Shown here one piece after another: positions 46,677-59,086 of a stretch of 64,000 nt of DNA; position 1 is the first letter of the stretch; each line of letters begins with the position of its first letter. Below the pieces are notes generated by a model, which was not told the origin of the DNA, did no database searches, and saw only the letters and a program-made list of their open reading frames with translations. A program made the translations under genes and the position numbers. The stretch comes from Bryum argenteum (Eukaryota > Streptophyta > Bryopsida > Bryales > Bryaceae), in the NCBI GenBank assembly GCA_037043015.1, contig CM073322.1, forward strand, positions 12,721,601-12,785,600, written 5' to 3'.

Positions 46677-49573
46677 TCAAGAAACCCTAAACTCTCAACA
46701 GGTTTGTAACCGTAAACCCCAAGTTTTCCTACAGATCTTTCAAGCTACCCTGCAGGCCAGGGTTCAGCAAAATGCTCCAAAAATTAGTCCAGGAATGTGC
46801 ACAAGACACTCTTCCGAGATCAGTTCAGTTAATGCACCCATCTTGCTACCATTTGAGAGCTAACTCGTAAACGAAAACGAAAACTGGTATCAATTCATGT
46901 TCACCAAAATTCATGAAGTCATCGATGTCCCGAGGTGTTTGTCTTCGGAAACTTGAACGATTGAACTCCAGGAGTGTATCAGAGAAAGTAGACGTGAGCA
47001 TCTTGGATACCCTGATTTCCCCCCTGCAGCAGCTTCTTTCGAGTTTGTCCTTTCTAATTAGGTCGTGAGAAGGGCTCATGACATAAACATTTTGCTGCTT
47101 GCTTGTACTTCACTATTCATATTGCATGAAATGAAAGCTTTCACTCTCAAGGTATACTCCTGCTGAAATTCAGATGCGTAGCTGCTGCAAGAATGGCTTT
47201 CGCGAACGCTGCTGGTTCATGAGTTGTTGAAACTCGGAGTTCTTCCAGGGTGCAAGCATAAACTCCAGCATAATTGGTTGGGGCGCATCGCCAGCAGGTA
47301 TGCACAAAACATACACAACATCAGGAGGAGGATATGAAGAAGAGATTGTTAACCCACCCATCGATGTACTCAAGTTAATTGACTGTGAGTGAGTTCGCCA
47401 TTGCGGGTTAACCAGCTTCGTGCCCCATTACAAAGGTGCAACGGAGCTGTCGCAGATTGCATACAAAAGTCTTACTAGTTCATGCTTATCGTAACGGAGG
47501 GTTCCCTCGTAACCACATTCAGTTATAGAGCTGCTAAACGGAAACCAACCGACGACGAGGAGCTGTTGAAGCTAGTTCTCAGCCTATCAGTAGACTCACT
47601 TTAGCTTTTTGTGGAGAAAAGGGCATGTGAATCTAAAGCACTTTCTTCTTCTCTTTCCTTTTTCATCACTTGTGTAGTTAAAATTTATGGTGCAAAAATA
47701 ATGAGGGCTCATTCTTGGACAAGTGCACATAGAGTTTTGGATTTCCTCTTTAGGTGTGTACACTATAACTACCAGCTATTAGCAAGAATAAGGCATATTT
47801 TAGCCGACAGTAGACTCTTTTCTATATGAACATTCATGCGTAAGGGTAGATTTAGATTACAAGTAGGGGTTTAAATTGGAGCTTGGGTGATTGGAATCAA
47901 CTTACTCAGTAGCTGAGAGATCAAGACCAACCCATGTATATTTATATTGTGAATGGAGGTGAAATATATTTCGTTATAGTTTTCTTACACCCACATGAGT
48001 TTTATTTTTCATGGTTGAGTCATTAGCATGGAAAAAAGCTCCTAGAGTGATTAGCCAATTTTACCACCTTGGGGCTACATTGGGTCATATCAATAAGTAG
48101 GGGATGTGGGGCTTGGAAGCCAAGAATGGCCTTTGATGGCCTTGCAACCTCCATGGCCTCCACCTCATGTTTAAAGCAGCATTTATGTGTTGATGGACTT
48201 CAAAAGTACATTAAATTTACAACTTCGTATTATAGTTGAATGAACTATGGTCATCACAACATGGGGATAGGAATTAACAACCACTCAAGAGTGACCATGA
48301 TCACATTCATCACAAAGTATGTATGTACTTTAAAGAGATACTTGCATGCCCCCTAGGGCGTCATCACATGGAAAAAAATATTTGGAAATTGGTGATTTCT
48401 ATGCATGTCTCTATTTCTATACCTTCTTCATGTCCCAAACCTTGTTCCTCTCCCCTCCTACACCATGACCCCCAGCTTGTCTTTGTTCCTACGCCTCCGC
48501 CCCAAGGTTGCTAAGATAGAAAGGCAAAAAGGCTTCTCAATCCACTTTTTCTATTTTTTGTAACTTTTGGAAACTAGTTCACTTTTGCAATTTCCAAAAA
48601 ACATTGGGACTATAATAACTTCTAAATTACATATATTACAACCCGCACATCAATTAAATAACATATATATTGCATCTATTTATTTAAGGCACATATTTGG
48701 TTGGCTGCTTGGGTGATTGTGTTTTCAACAAGATCTTGGAAACCTTTATTCCGAATAGGGCGCCTAACATATCATTGGAAGTGCGTAGTTTATTGAAGTG
48801 CCATCAACAATTGGATTGGTTGAGAATGGAATGGTTTTTGTTTTTCTTAATACTTATTTTTTACTACCGAAAACACTAATTAGAGACTACTAATAGGGAC
48901 TACGCTAATTTAATACTTCTACTAACACACGATTCTTTCTCAAGCATACCTTATTATGTTTGTTTATATCTTTTCTTTAGAAATAAACATACAAATCCTT
49001 CCAAAGAAAACAACAATTTTGAATCAAACCATGCGTGGATCCCTTTATAAAACACGTTTCAAATCCTAAATTCTCCGGAACAAAATCACCAAGAGATCCC
49101 CTCATGGAATGCAAATGCACAATTAAATTCCACAAACTTTAATCACATCATCAAATACTACAATATATATTTTTATTTTTATTTCTTCTAAATCTTAAAA
49201 ATGACATTTTCCACCACCATTCACATAAATGTTGCAAGTACAAATGTACTTTGTGATCATCTGAAAAAGTGAATAAAAACACAGAGAGCAATGATCCAGT
49301 GTGATTGAGGGAACAATTGTGGAAAGAAAGATATTGGCAGGCAAATCTCAAGCTCAGAAAGTAGTAAGATAGTAGTTGACCATGGTCACCGCAGGCTTGA
49401 ATGGGGAAACTCACTGCCCCCTCCCTTCCCTTCACTGACATGCCCTTCTTCTTCTTCCGCTCCTGTTCACACTGTCAGCTTATGTGGGGCCCAATCATTA
49501 TTCCCCTTTGACCAAGCCATAGATTTGCTTCCTACTCATACCCACTTTGACTACTGTACTGTACTAAGGGCGA
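46677..49573. other. Ethylene receptor upstream region and AT-rich spacer
   Basis: 46677-about 47100 is the likely promoter and 5' UTR of the receptor gene. The rest is AT-rich with only short frames and no recognisable RNA gene or transposon protein. Confidence 0.35.
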
Positions 49574-50957
49574 GTCTCCATGCTTGAACCGACCCGTCAT
49601 ATTGAAAGGTTCGTCCTGTAGCAAACCTTCATTTAACCCCTAAATGTTCCAGCCTATTTTTAGCCAAAAATCACATTTTCAAAAAAAGTGTCATAGATGA
49701 AAATGAATATAAGCTATTTAGATCTCAACCGTACAAACTTGTAATAGACTTGTTGTAGGTCATGTGGACCAAAACTTGAGTCATGAGACCTTATAGATTG
49801 CAAGACCATAACATATTAGTGCGCAAAACAAGCTACAAAATTTCATCATTTTCACTTTAGAGTGAAAAATCTACCAGCAAAGCGACTCCAATGAAAAAAT
49901 CTCCAACTAGAAAGTTGTTCATCTTCATTTCAATAGTACCCCTCTGTATAAAAAAAAAATAAAAAAATAAAAAAAATCATCAAAATAATTACTTGGCTCA
50001 AAAAATACCCTTGCAATGCTCAAAACTACCCAAAAATTTACGAAGGGAAGATAGTCCAAAACTAGTCCCTATGCACTCTAATCTACGCCTTATCTACGAA
50101 ACATCTTCGATTTGGTCAAGATTTGTACTACTGAGAGTAGACTCTAATTAGAATCCATCCAGAAAAATAAAGTTGAAATCTAACGGTGGATGAAAAAGAT
50201 ATAGTTGTTCAAAAATCATCTATTTTTTCACTTTTTTCATTGTAGAAACATCATTGAAAATGTAATACCAAAAGTATTTGGATCAAAAATCTTCCAAGTA
50301 GAAAATTGTTAGAATTCATCTAAAGACCATGTTCATGTAAAAAAATTTCATCAAAAACTATTTTTGGTTCACATAATTGGCTTGTAATGATAAAACATGC
50401 CTAATATCTGAAAACCCAAAACCAAAAGCTGCCTTCACTAAAATGCATGCCATTAATTCATAGTTGATTTTATGGCTGTGAAAGTTTTACCATGCACACT
50501 AGACTTGATTTGGAACCCAACCCAAGTGATTTCATCCAAAACGGAGTTTGGATGAAGGCGTTATGGCTCTTCAAAGTTTCTGCCCTCCATCCAAAATGTA
50601 GGAAACGACATTGGGGACGTTTAAGGGTTAAAATTAGGGAGGAGAAATGATGGGTTGTCCTCATGTGAGGACCGTGCCGTGATAATCCTTCATTCGATTT
50701 AGATAAATGACAGAAAACAATTATTGCAAGCTCCTCAAACAAAGAAATTCCAAAAAGCATCCTAAATTGAGAGAAGAATAATCCAAGATAAGAATGAGAG
50801 TCTCCCATATTATTGAGAGGGCTTGCCAAGCCTTCTTGGTAGACCCGTCATTTAAAAAAAAAAAAACCGCTTCTATTAATACAGGTCGGGTGTCTCCAAA
50901 TTACATGCAAGCCACCCTCACCTTCAAATAAATACGGGTCGGTTCAAGCATGGGGAC
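49574..50957. mobile_element. Inverted-repeat element interrupted by a TTAA element
   Basis: A perfect 20-bp inverted repeat, CCATGCTTGAACCGACCCGT, lies at 49578-49597 and 50934-50953. Subtracting the TTAA element between them leaves about 390 bp, a typical MITE size. Extra GACCCGTCAT / GGTCGGG motifs inside the right part suggest a rearranged or double copy. Confidence 0.55.
49637..50627 (-). mobile_element. 991-bp TTAA-family element
   Basis: TTAA at 49633-49636 and 50628-50631; ends CCCCTAAATG and GGACGTTTAAGGG. Colinear with the 26-kb copy. At the position where that copy holds the 362-bp insert, this one reads TTGTTAGAATTC (near 50310), a slightly mutated unoccupied site. Confidence 0.85.
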
Positions 50958-51734
50958 AGGCTATAAGGCCCACCGCTACAACACAACCATGTCTTTTCCA
51001 AACAACCCCGTATGACGATCAACAAAACCAACCTTTTACTTTTATACAGCAGAATACACCCCAAACAACCACTCTACAGCCCAAGTCATGTCATAACTTT
51101 TCTCACCTGGGCATTAAACTTCACTTTCATAAAATTAGCCTTGACTCCCCATGTAAGGCCTTTACGGTCAATTTCAAGAAATAAACATATCACATGAGAG
51201 GATTATGCCCTCTAGAGGCCCATGAACTACTTGACCCCCATTATAAAGCAACCATAATGAACGGTACAAATTGATAGAACATTCACATATTTCGCAAGTC
51301 ACCAATTCAATAATGTAATGAATTATAAAAATCAATAGAATGAATCGTCACAAATTGAACTCACGAGCATTTAGGTGTTGACCCCAAAGTGTCAATTCCA
51401 ACACGAAGTGTTTATGAGTTTTTTCAATCTGCATAACTTTTGATGCATAACTTAGTACCACATTACAAGAGTACATAGGATATACCATATTTGTTCGAGG
51501 AATCTTTCACATACATATAATTTTTTTGCATTTCTGAAGTATTTAGAATCGTCTGAAGATAGATATACACAAGAGAATAATCTATAAATATGTATAGACT
51601 CAGCTAAAATTTGAAAATACATGAATGTTCTTGTACTCCGGTAACCTTACATAGTACATGGTGTGCACTAGGGATATTTTTTGGGGGAAGTATGTGACCT
51701 TCACCTACTCGTTTGCTCATTTATCCACAACTAC
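50958..51734. other. AT-rich spacer, no gene seen
   Basis: No supported gene. Confidence 0.4.
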
Positions 51735-51985
51735 TCTTGGTAGGAGGTTCTTGGACCTCATTGTATGGGTACCTCAAAGTCCTTTGGGAGGATACCTTGT
51801 CGGGTATCTTTAAGGCACTAGTGGCTAGGTGGGAACTAGCATAGTGTTCACCCCAAGAGGGGTTAGTGGTCCCGCTATTGGTGTGATGACTTCTGGGCAT
51901 ACATCCAAGGATAAGTCGAACGAACACTCTATCCACGACGGCCTCTAAATAGGTTGGAGTTTCTCTTTTGTTTCATACTTAGAAT
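51735..51985 (+). mobile_element. SINE, 5'-truncated copy
   Basis: Matches the 3' body of the 38-kb SINE on the opposite strand (GGAGGTTCTTGGAC, later GGCACTAGTGG, and CTCTAAATAGGTTGGAG near 51944-51960) but lacks the tRNA-like head with its A and B boxes. Confidence 0.6.
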
Positions 51986-53530
51986 TATTACATGCTCAAT
52001 TTGCACTATAAATTTCATTATACTTTCTATTATTAACTTCTATTTTGGAGTATTTTCTCCTACACGTTATAAAAAATGGCTTCATGTTTTTTTTCCCCAA
52101 TACTCACAATCTCATGTGGGTGCTTAGAAGGACGGTTATGAGTGAACCATGTTACAATTCCAAGTGACAAGCTTTTTTCAGAAATTTATTTATTATTCCT
52201 TGAAATGAATAATATTGTTTTTTCTCGAAATTACCAAGAATGTTTATCTGTTGTGATTCCGGTTAATAATAAGGGCAAGCTTAGCAGTTATCCAGAATTC
52301 GTGTTGATTCTGCCTTAGCTCTTATCACAACAAAGATAGCAAGTCCCAAAGCATCCTGCCATGGATGCTACCCTATCACTCCGAATATTCCATTTTAATC
52401 CAATCCCTGTTACTCACCCTTGCTAACTGGAATATGCTGCAACACCAAAGTTATCTTACAAGGTACACTAAATAGGTAAATTAGTGTTAGATTTTGAAAG
52501 ATTTGAAATTGCAGTTTTTGCTCTTGATAAAACAAATTACGAAGATTATTGATTCTAATACTATGGAAGGATCTACATCTTGGCTGATGTAGAGGGTAAA
52601 TATATTGACCAACAGTAAAAAATTATAGCATGTTTATACAAATTATTGTATCGACCTATTTGGTGTAGTGAATAAATCCGTGGATATAAATCTACGAAAT
52701 AAAAAAGGAATCAATGGTTGATTTATGGGAAGTCAATGACTTGCATTTTAGCAACAAGAGTCAGAGTTGTAGTTAGCTTCTCCTTCTTCAAAAGCTTTGA
52801 TTAGGTGTACATTTAGCCCGTTTCACATACGTTGGAATGACGTCCATGTGTAGGAACCTAGATATGGCAGGGTCTCGAGGTCCCAAATGAACCTAAGATC
52901 AACGTCAGAATTACATTGCACCTCTCCATTAATTCAATCGGAAAAACCCTTTCATGGTTTTGAATGCATCTCACCTCTCAAAAAGGGAATCAAATGATCT
53001 TAAATGCAACTTAACGAGGAGAATAAAAAGTGCAAATTTTGATTTCTATACTCCCCAAATAATGATGAAGCGATAGATCCTACCAATAGGTTCAGGTGCT
53101 AGAGGGTTGTCGTCGTGAGTGGAAGGAAATGGCTCTGGGAGGTTTCTATACAAATGTTGAGAGATGTTTTTGTCAATTTGCTTCAGTTAATGAAATCTTT
53201 TCGAAGAATATGTAAGGTGCACATTGATTGCATTTCCCATACTTGATAGCTACTAGTAAATTGTTGATGAATTTGTGATTTGAAGTATTTGTGAAATAAT
53301 TTCAGAGCCTTCCACTAGTAGAAAAATACGTTTTTTTTTTTTTTTTTTTTAAAAAAATTTTTTTTTATAGAAAATGTGAGTAGTTTTTCATAACCTTTCC
53401 CTTGATAGTGGCTCACGATTTTTCAAGGGTTTTTATGGTAGAATTATGGGGAGGGGTCTCACATGTGACTGCGCCCTTAGAGAGTGGTTTTGAATTTAGG
53501 CATGACTTCATCGAACAAAAATTTCTTAAA
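51986..53530. other. AT-rich spacer, no gene seen
   Basis: No supported gene. An interrupted T/A homopolymer stretch lies at about 53331-53368. Confidence 0.4.
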
Positions 53531-53602
53531 CCCTTAAACGCACAAGCATGCCCCTCCAACTTGCTTTTTAGTGTATTTTCAGAGGGGCTGTGCGTTTAAG
53601 GG
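53531..53602. mobile_element. 72-bp TTAA mini-element, second copy
   Basis: Same 72-bp length and layout as 19383-19454: starts CCCTTAAACGCACAAGC, contains GTGTATTTTCAGAGGGGCT, ends TGCGTTTAAGGG. The left flank is TTAA plus one extra A (53526-53530). The right flank has lost TTAA and instead repeats CTGTGCGTTAAAG, as if the end was partly duplicated. Confidence 0.7.
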
Positions 53603-54198
53603 CTGTGCGTTAAAGCCCTTGGAGTGCAAAGGACCACATGCAAATGGCAAAAAGAGAACCACATGCAAATGGCAAAAGGAGAATATTCATAGCCCCCAGA
53701 AACGCCAAAGCAACTGCCACATGAAACGAAAAGCAAAGAAAGGAAACGATCAGAATGAGAAAAAACGATTCGAACGAGAGAATGGCGCCGCAGGAAAATG
53801 ACAGGAGAATCAGCCAGCCCTCCGCTCTTCCCTCTTAAACCCTAAACCCCTCAACTCTGGGGTGGAGAGAGAACCCAGCATTCCACAGTCGGGGAATATT
53901 ACGTTGATGAGGCCTATTACACATTGACAGGGCAGAGCGCAGTTGCTCCAGAGCTTCAGAGCTCGTCCAGAGCTTGAGAGAGAGAGAGAAGAGAAGGAGA
54001 AAGGAAAGGGGGTGAGAGAAAGAGAAAAGAGATAGAGAAAGAGAGAGGAGAGATTTGTTACAGACAGACAGGCAGGCGCCCTTTGGTCTCTGCTGTAAGT
54101 ACTTACCCCTCCTTCCCTCCTTCCCTCCCTCTGCCCCCGTTGAAGGAGGCCTCTAAACATTGTCCAGCCCCCTGCCTGCCCCGTAGACCTTCAGGGCC
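53603..54198. promoter_or_regulatory. Promoter/5' UTR of the purine gene, with GA-rich tract
   Basis: A GA-rich (GAGA-type) tract covers about 53970-54055, and a CCCTCC-rich tract at about 54105-54140 sits 60-95 bases before the ATG. Polypurine and CT tracts close to start codons are common in plant core promoters and 5' UTRs; the assignment is by position only. Confidence 0.4.
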
Positions 54199-57122
54199 AT
54201 GGCGATGCTTGCCATTTCCTCCACCACTTCCGCCATAGCCATAGTCGCTTCTTGCTCCTCTTCTGCTGCTTCCCTTCGCTCTCGTAGCAGCAATCTCCTC
54301 ATGGCCGCTTCCCGAAGCTCCCATGGTCGGGACCATGTGGGTTCGAAGCCTGCTCGTCTCTCCTCGCCTTCTTCTTCTGTGAAAGCTGTTCGCGCTTCTT
54401 CCTCCGTTACCGCTACTTCCCCTTCCGCTTCTAGCCCCGGCGCTACCAGCCAAGGTGAGTGAGCTTGCTTGCTTGCTTTTTGCGATTGGATTCTAAGCGA
54501 ATTGTGTGCATTGGTTGATGGTTTTGGCGCTTTTTGTGTGCAGGTGCTCTTAAGCAGGCGTTGATATCGCTATCTGACAAGCGTAACCTGGAATTGCTCG
54601 CGAAGGGACTTGGTGACCTCGGGTGAGTTCACCCTGTATTGTTTTTGTTATGGAATGTGGAGGTTCTCTGGTGAATTGCGTCATTGATTGCTCGGATTAT
54701 TGCAGATACAAGCTAGTGTCTACTGGTGGCACTGCTACTGCGCTTGAGAAGGCTGGCTTTCCTGTTACTAGGGTTGAAGAGCTCACTTCGTTCCCGGAAA
54801 TGGTAACCTTCTCCGAACGATGTGTTACTTTTTTCGATACAGAATTCTTGGAGCCTGTTGTGATTAGCCGAGTGGATTCGATGTCTGTAGCTGATCGAGT
54901 TTCTTTTGCTGTGATCAGCTCGATGGGCGTGTGAAAACATTGCATCCAGCAGTTCATGGCGGTATTCTGGCAAGGCGTGATATGCAGCCTCACATGGAAG
55001 CACTCCAGCAACACGGAATTGGTGCGCAAACTTGTAGATTTTCTTGCTTGCATGGATTTATGAATACATTAAGAAACATACTTCCTTTTGGCTCTTTACG
55101 GAAAAATTTCCTTACCTCTTTTTGGTTTGGTTCTACAGGAACAATCGATGTGGTAGTTGTGAACCTGTACCCTTTCTACAGCACCGTGACTTCCGCAAAT
55201 GTAGAGTTCGACAAAGGAGTAGAGAATATCGACATCGGAGGACCTTCCATGATCAGAGCTGCCGCAAAGGTAAGGTAGGTCTCGTGTCTCGGGTATGTTA
55301 CGATTGGGTCTACAATCGTTCATATCTGGTGATTCACTGGATCTCCGAAATCTACCACTTCTTTACTCATTCATCTGTTACGATGTCTTGATTGACCGAT
55401 GAAGTGAACGAGTTTCTTGATGAGGTTACTATGGCATTACGTTCTACGGTTGACTTTGCGGCAATTCATCAGAACTCAGAACCGCAAATTGGTCGGTGTT
55501 GCAGAACCACAAGGACGTGATGGTCGTCGTGGATCCCGAGGATTATTCAGAGGTACTAGCGAATTTGCAGGGTGGTGGTGATGATAGCTTCCGGAGAAGA
55601 TTGGCATGGAAAGCATTCCAGCACTGCTCATCCTACGATTCTGCAGTTGCCGAGTGGCTGTGGAAGCATCAAAAGGATGGTGGTATGTTATTCTTTATTT
55701 TTGTATTTTTTCTCCCCCCATGAGGTTCCACATTCTAGCTGAAGTTTGGGGATCTGCAGATTGCCTTTCTCACATTCGTAACACAATTTTGGTGGCGAAT
55801 CTTGCAGAGGAATCAACCGAGTTCCCTCCGAGTCTGACGGTACCTTTGAGTCTTAAACAAAAGCTGAGGTATGGTGAGAATCCACACCAGAGGGCTGCTT
55901 TCTATGAAGACAAGTCTCTTTGCGAGTTCGGAGCAGGAGGCATCGCCACAGCAGTCCAGTACCATGGCAAGGTAAGCGCCTGCGCCTTTCCGTGATCTAT
56001 TGAGGATCAGGGTGCTCGGAAGTGGATGCTGAACTCTTTCGCAATTGCAGGAGATGTCATACAACAATTATCTGGACACCGACGCAGCCTGGAACTGTGT
56101 ATGTGAATTCAACAACCCCACATGCGTGGTAGTGAAGCACACAAACCCTTGTGGAGTTGCTTCTGTTGGTCCAAACCAGGGACTCCTAGAAGCCTACCGT
56201 CTCGCAGTGAGGGCTGATCCTGTCAGTGCATTCGGAGGCATCGTCGCTTTCAATGTAGAAGTGGACGAGGTAAACATCTCTTGGCTCACCTCTTTAGGTT
56301 TGTGACTTCTTGCTCCTGCAATCTAACGTTCTCTGCCTTTTTCTCAGACACTTGCAAGGGAGATTCGAGAGTTCCGTAGTCCCACCGATGGTGAGACTCG
56401 CATGTTTTATGAGATTGTGGTAGCGCCTAGCTACACTGAGAAGGGTTTGGAGATATTGAAAGGCAAATCAAAGACGCTTCGTATACTGAAAGCTGAACAC
56501 ACGAAGAAGGGCCGACGATCCCTGCGACAAGTTGGAGGTGGTTGGTTGCTCCAAGACTCTGATGATAAGACACCCGAAGACCTTGGATTCAGGGTGGTAA
56601 CGAGCAAAGTGCCAACCTTGGAGCTTGTTGATGACGCGCAATTCGCTTGGCTCTGCTGCAAGCACGTCAAGAGCAACGCCATTGTCGTCGCCAAGGTATG
56701 GCACACTTCTAAGCTCCCAATATCACCTTGCTTTACCAATGTTCTTTGTCACCCTGATAGCATTACTATCGGTTACACTGATCGTTACTATCTTGCTTTT
56801 CAGTAAGACAGCCTCATTAAGCTTTTCGGTTGATGATTTGCAGGACAATCGGATGCTGGGAATGGGAAGCGGGCAACCCAACCGGGTGAAGAGTTTGCAG
56901 ATCGCATTAGAGAAAGCCGGAGAAGAAGCCAAGGGTGCTGCATTAGCCAGTGATGCATTCTTCCCATTCGCATGGAACGATGCAGTGGAGGATGCTTGCA
57001 AGGCAGGTGTGAAGGTGATTGCACAGCCTGGAGGCAGCATGCGTGACCAGGACGCCATTGACTGCTGCAACAAGTATGGAGTGTCGATGCTGTTTACTGA
57101 AGTACGTCACTTCCGACATTAA
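54199..57122 (+). CDS. PURH (ATIC): Bifunctional AICAR transformylase / IMP cyclohydrolase
   Basis: Catalyses the last two steps of de novo purine synthesis, AICAR to FAICAR (10-formyl-THF donor) and FAICAR to IMP; in plants expected in the plastid. Ten exons: 54199-54454, 54544-54622, 54706-54802, 54919-55021, 55139-55269, 55505-55682, 55808-55971, 56051-56269, 56348-56695, 56844-57122, all GT-AG, 617 aa. The first ~80 residues are Ser/Ala/Arg-rich with almost no acids, like a transit peptide. The cyclohydrolase (MGS-like) domain starts at about 86 ([15 protein letters not shown]) and includes [16 protein letters not shown] and the block around NLYPFY. The transformylase part has the catalytic Lys-His in [12 protein letters not shown] (K365, H366), [19 protein letters not shown] and the C-terminal block ending VRHFRH. 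Length and motif order are normal. The 5' neighbour is a GA-rich tract. No frame break. Confidence 0.97.
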
Positions 57123-59086
57123 CAGGGATTAACTATTCTGGCTTGCTACTTACATCTGGGAAGACAAGAACTGCTCAAACAAATGCATATTGGGTCTCAC
57201 TCTTCCAGATTTTTTCATTAGTTCACTAACGCAAGCAATTAGCTCGTCGCATTGTCTGCTTTTGTGACACTCCAGGATGAGAAGCATCTTATTTTGGGTC
57301 GATAGAGGTCTTGAATGGGAACAGATCTTCAGACTGCGTGCCTGAAGGAGAGTTAATCCACGCGGCTACTTTTTTTTTGCCCTCTCAAACTTCGTCTGTG
57401 ATTTGTCGTTTGAAGTTCTTGGTTTACCGGTTCCCTCCTGTATTGGGGCCGAATAAATTCTGTGGTCAGTCTAAACTGCGCAGTAGGCATTATGCTAGTA
57501 TTTCAATGTAAATGTTCATGGCATGTTCATAACTTGGGCACCAGTTTCCTCAATCGCTCACTGAGAATTGTCTTGTTGGAAATGTCTTGACAAAAAAAAC
57601 TCCCTGAAAAAAAATGATAAAAAGAAAGTAATTACTGAGAGGAACTTGCCCAGAATCAGTAAGTTCATGTTTTGGGTTGCATAGGCACTTAGGAGTGGAG
57701 GTATAATTTGGGGAAAAAATTAGCTTTATGTGGGTTCTTGTTTTTATTGGTGATTCTATTATGCAAAAGTGTTTCTTTCTCAAATTGTTCATGCTCAACT
57801 TCTTTCCATCTTCACTTTCTATACATCACCTTTTTATACATCACGCTCAAAAAACGCAGTTGTGTATGTTTTCCACTGTATTTGAATTGCAATTATAGCT
57901 GTGTTCATCTATAATTATTGATAAACGTCTTGTGTTCATTAAGAAGTTTCCGTTGTTATCTAATGTAAGTAATGTAATATGTATCAAGCAAGGAGCTTTC
58001 TACTGTTGATGTTGTTTTATTTCTAAAGCCGAGATGGATCAATGGTGGTGTCTAACCCCAAGATGTCCTTGGTGTCAAAAACAACCATTTTGGATGAAAC
58101 TCTATTCAAATCTAGTTTCTACGCCAAAAAGTGCAGAGTCATCCCAACATAGTACAAATTTAAGGCATGTATTGTATTAAAGGTAAATGTTAGTTTTTGG
58201 TTTCCAAATATGGGGCATGTTGTACCAATGCAAGCCAATTATGTGAAATTAAAACTCCTTTATGAGAATTGTTTAACATATGTATAGTTCTGACACAAAT
58301 ATTAACAACATCAGAATCTAATGTACCCATCTTGTACCTTTCGAAGAGTGTGGTTTATTCCAGTTGTTCCAATCTCTCACATACACTGCACATCATTCAA
58401 AATTGATTCAGATGGGCACTCTCTAATGTATTTGCCAATTTAATAATCAAGCTATCATAATACCTTTGACAAGTATGAAGAAAGAGTCTGTTGCAAGTAA
58501 CTCAACTTTGTAGATTTCCGACAACCTAGGTAGATAGATAGAAACTCCGGTCCCTTTCTAAGGGGGCCGGCGTGAATGAAGTGTCCGTTCGTAATGCTAA
58601 TATCCCGATGGCCACCAGACAAGGGGAAATTGGATACAACCTAGGTACTGTAGTGTAGCTCAAGCTGTAACAAATGAATCGGATAGCATGGTGAGGAAAG
58701 CACAGGTTACGTCACTAGAGCGTGAAAGCTAGTAAGTCATCGTCACCAGGTGAAGCGCGTCCGCGATTGAGGTTTTAGCAGAATCGCGTACGAGTCCGAG
58801 TGTTAGCACATTCGATCGGCTCTGCACTGGCTGCCGGAAGTTTCCGTTGCACGAGACCAAGTCTGCTGCGGATTGGCACCTCCACTTGGCCAGTGTAGGT
58901 GGCGTCTCGTCCTATTTTGCACGGATTGCCTGCTTGCTTGCTTGCTTGCTTGGAGTGCGGACGATCGAGTGTTTTTCAGCCCATTGTTCTTGCAGCTCTT
59001 GTTCGTGTGCTAGGAGCAGGAGCAATCTTGGTCGTGCGATGCTGGGCTCGCACCCGTGGGTGATGGTTTTAGGGTAGGAGCAGGCG
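57123..59086. other. Purine gene 3' UTR, TTAA-family relic, and CCCH-WD40 promoter
   Basis: 57123-about 57520 is the probable 3' UTR. At about 58050-58270 a weak relic of the 1-kb TTAA family remains (AACCATTTTGGATGAAACT, then TTTTTGGTTTCCAAATATGG). A CTTG microsatellite (5 units) lies at 58930-58952 in the GC-richer 5' region of the next gene. Confidence 0.45.

Noticed and set aside
47346-47412. Short TTAACCC ... GGGTTAA pair
   Set aside because: Matching ends too short and no shared subterminal block; likely chance.
19379-53602. CCCTTAAA/TTTAAGGG motifs as telomere-like repeats
   Set aside because: They are single terminal motifs of TTAA elements, not tandem arrays, and differ from the plant telomere unit TTTAGGG.
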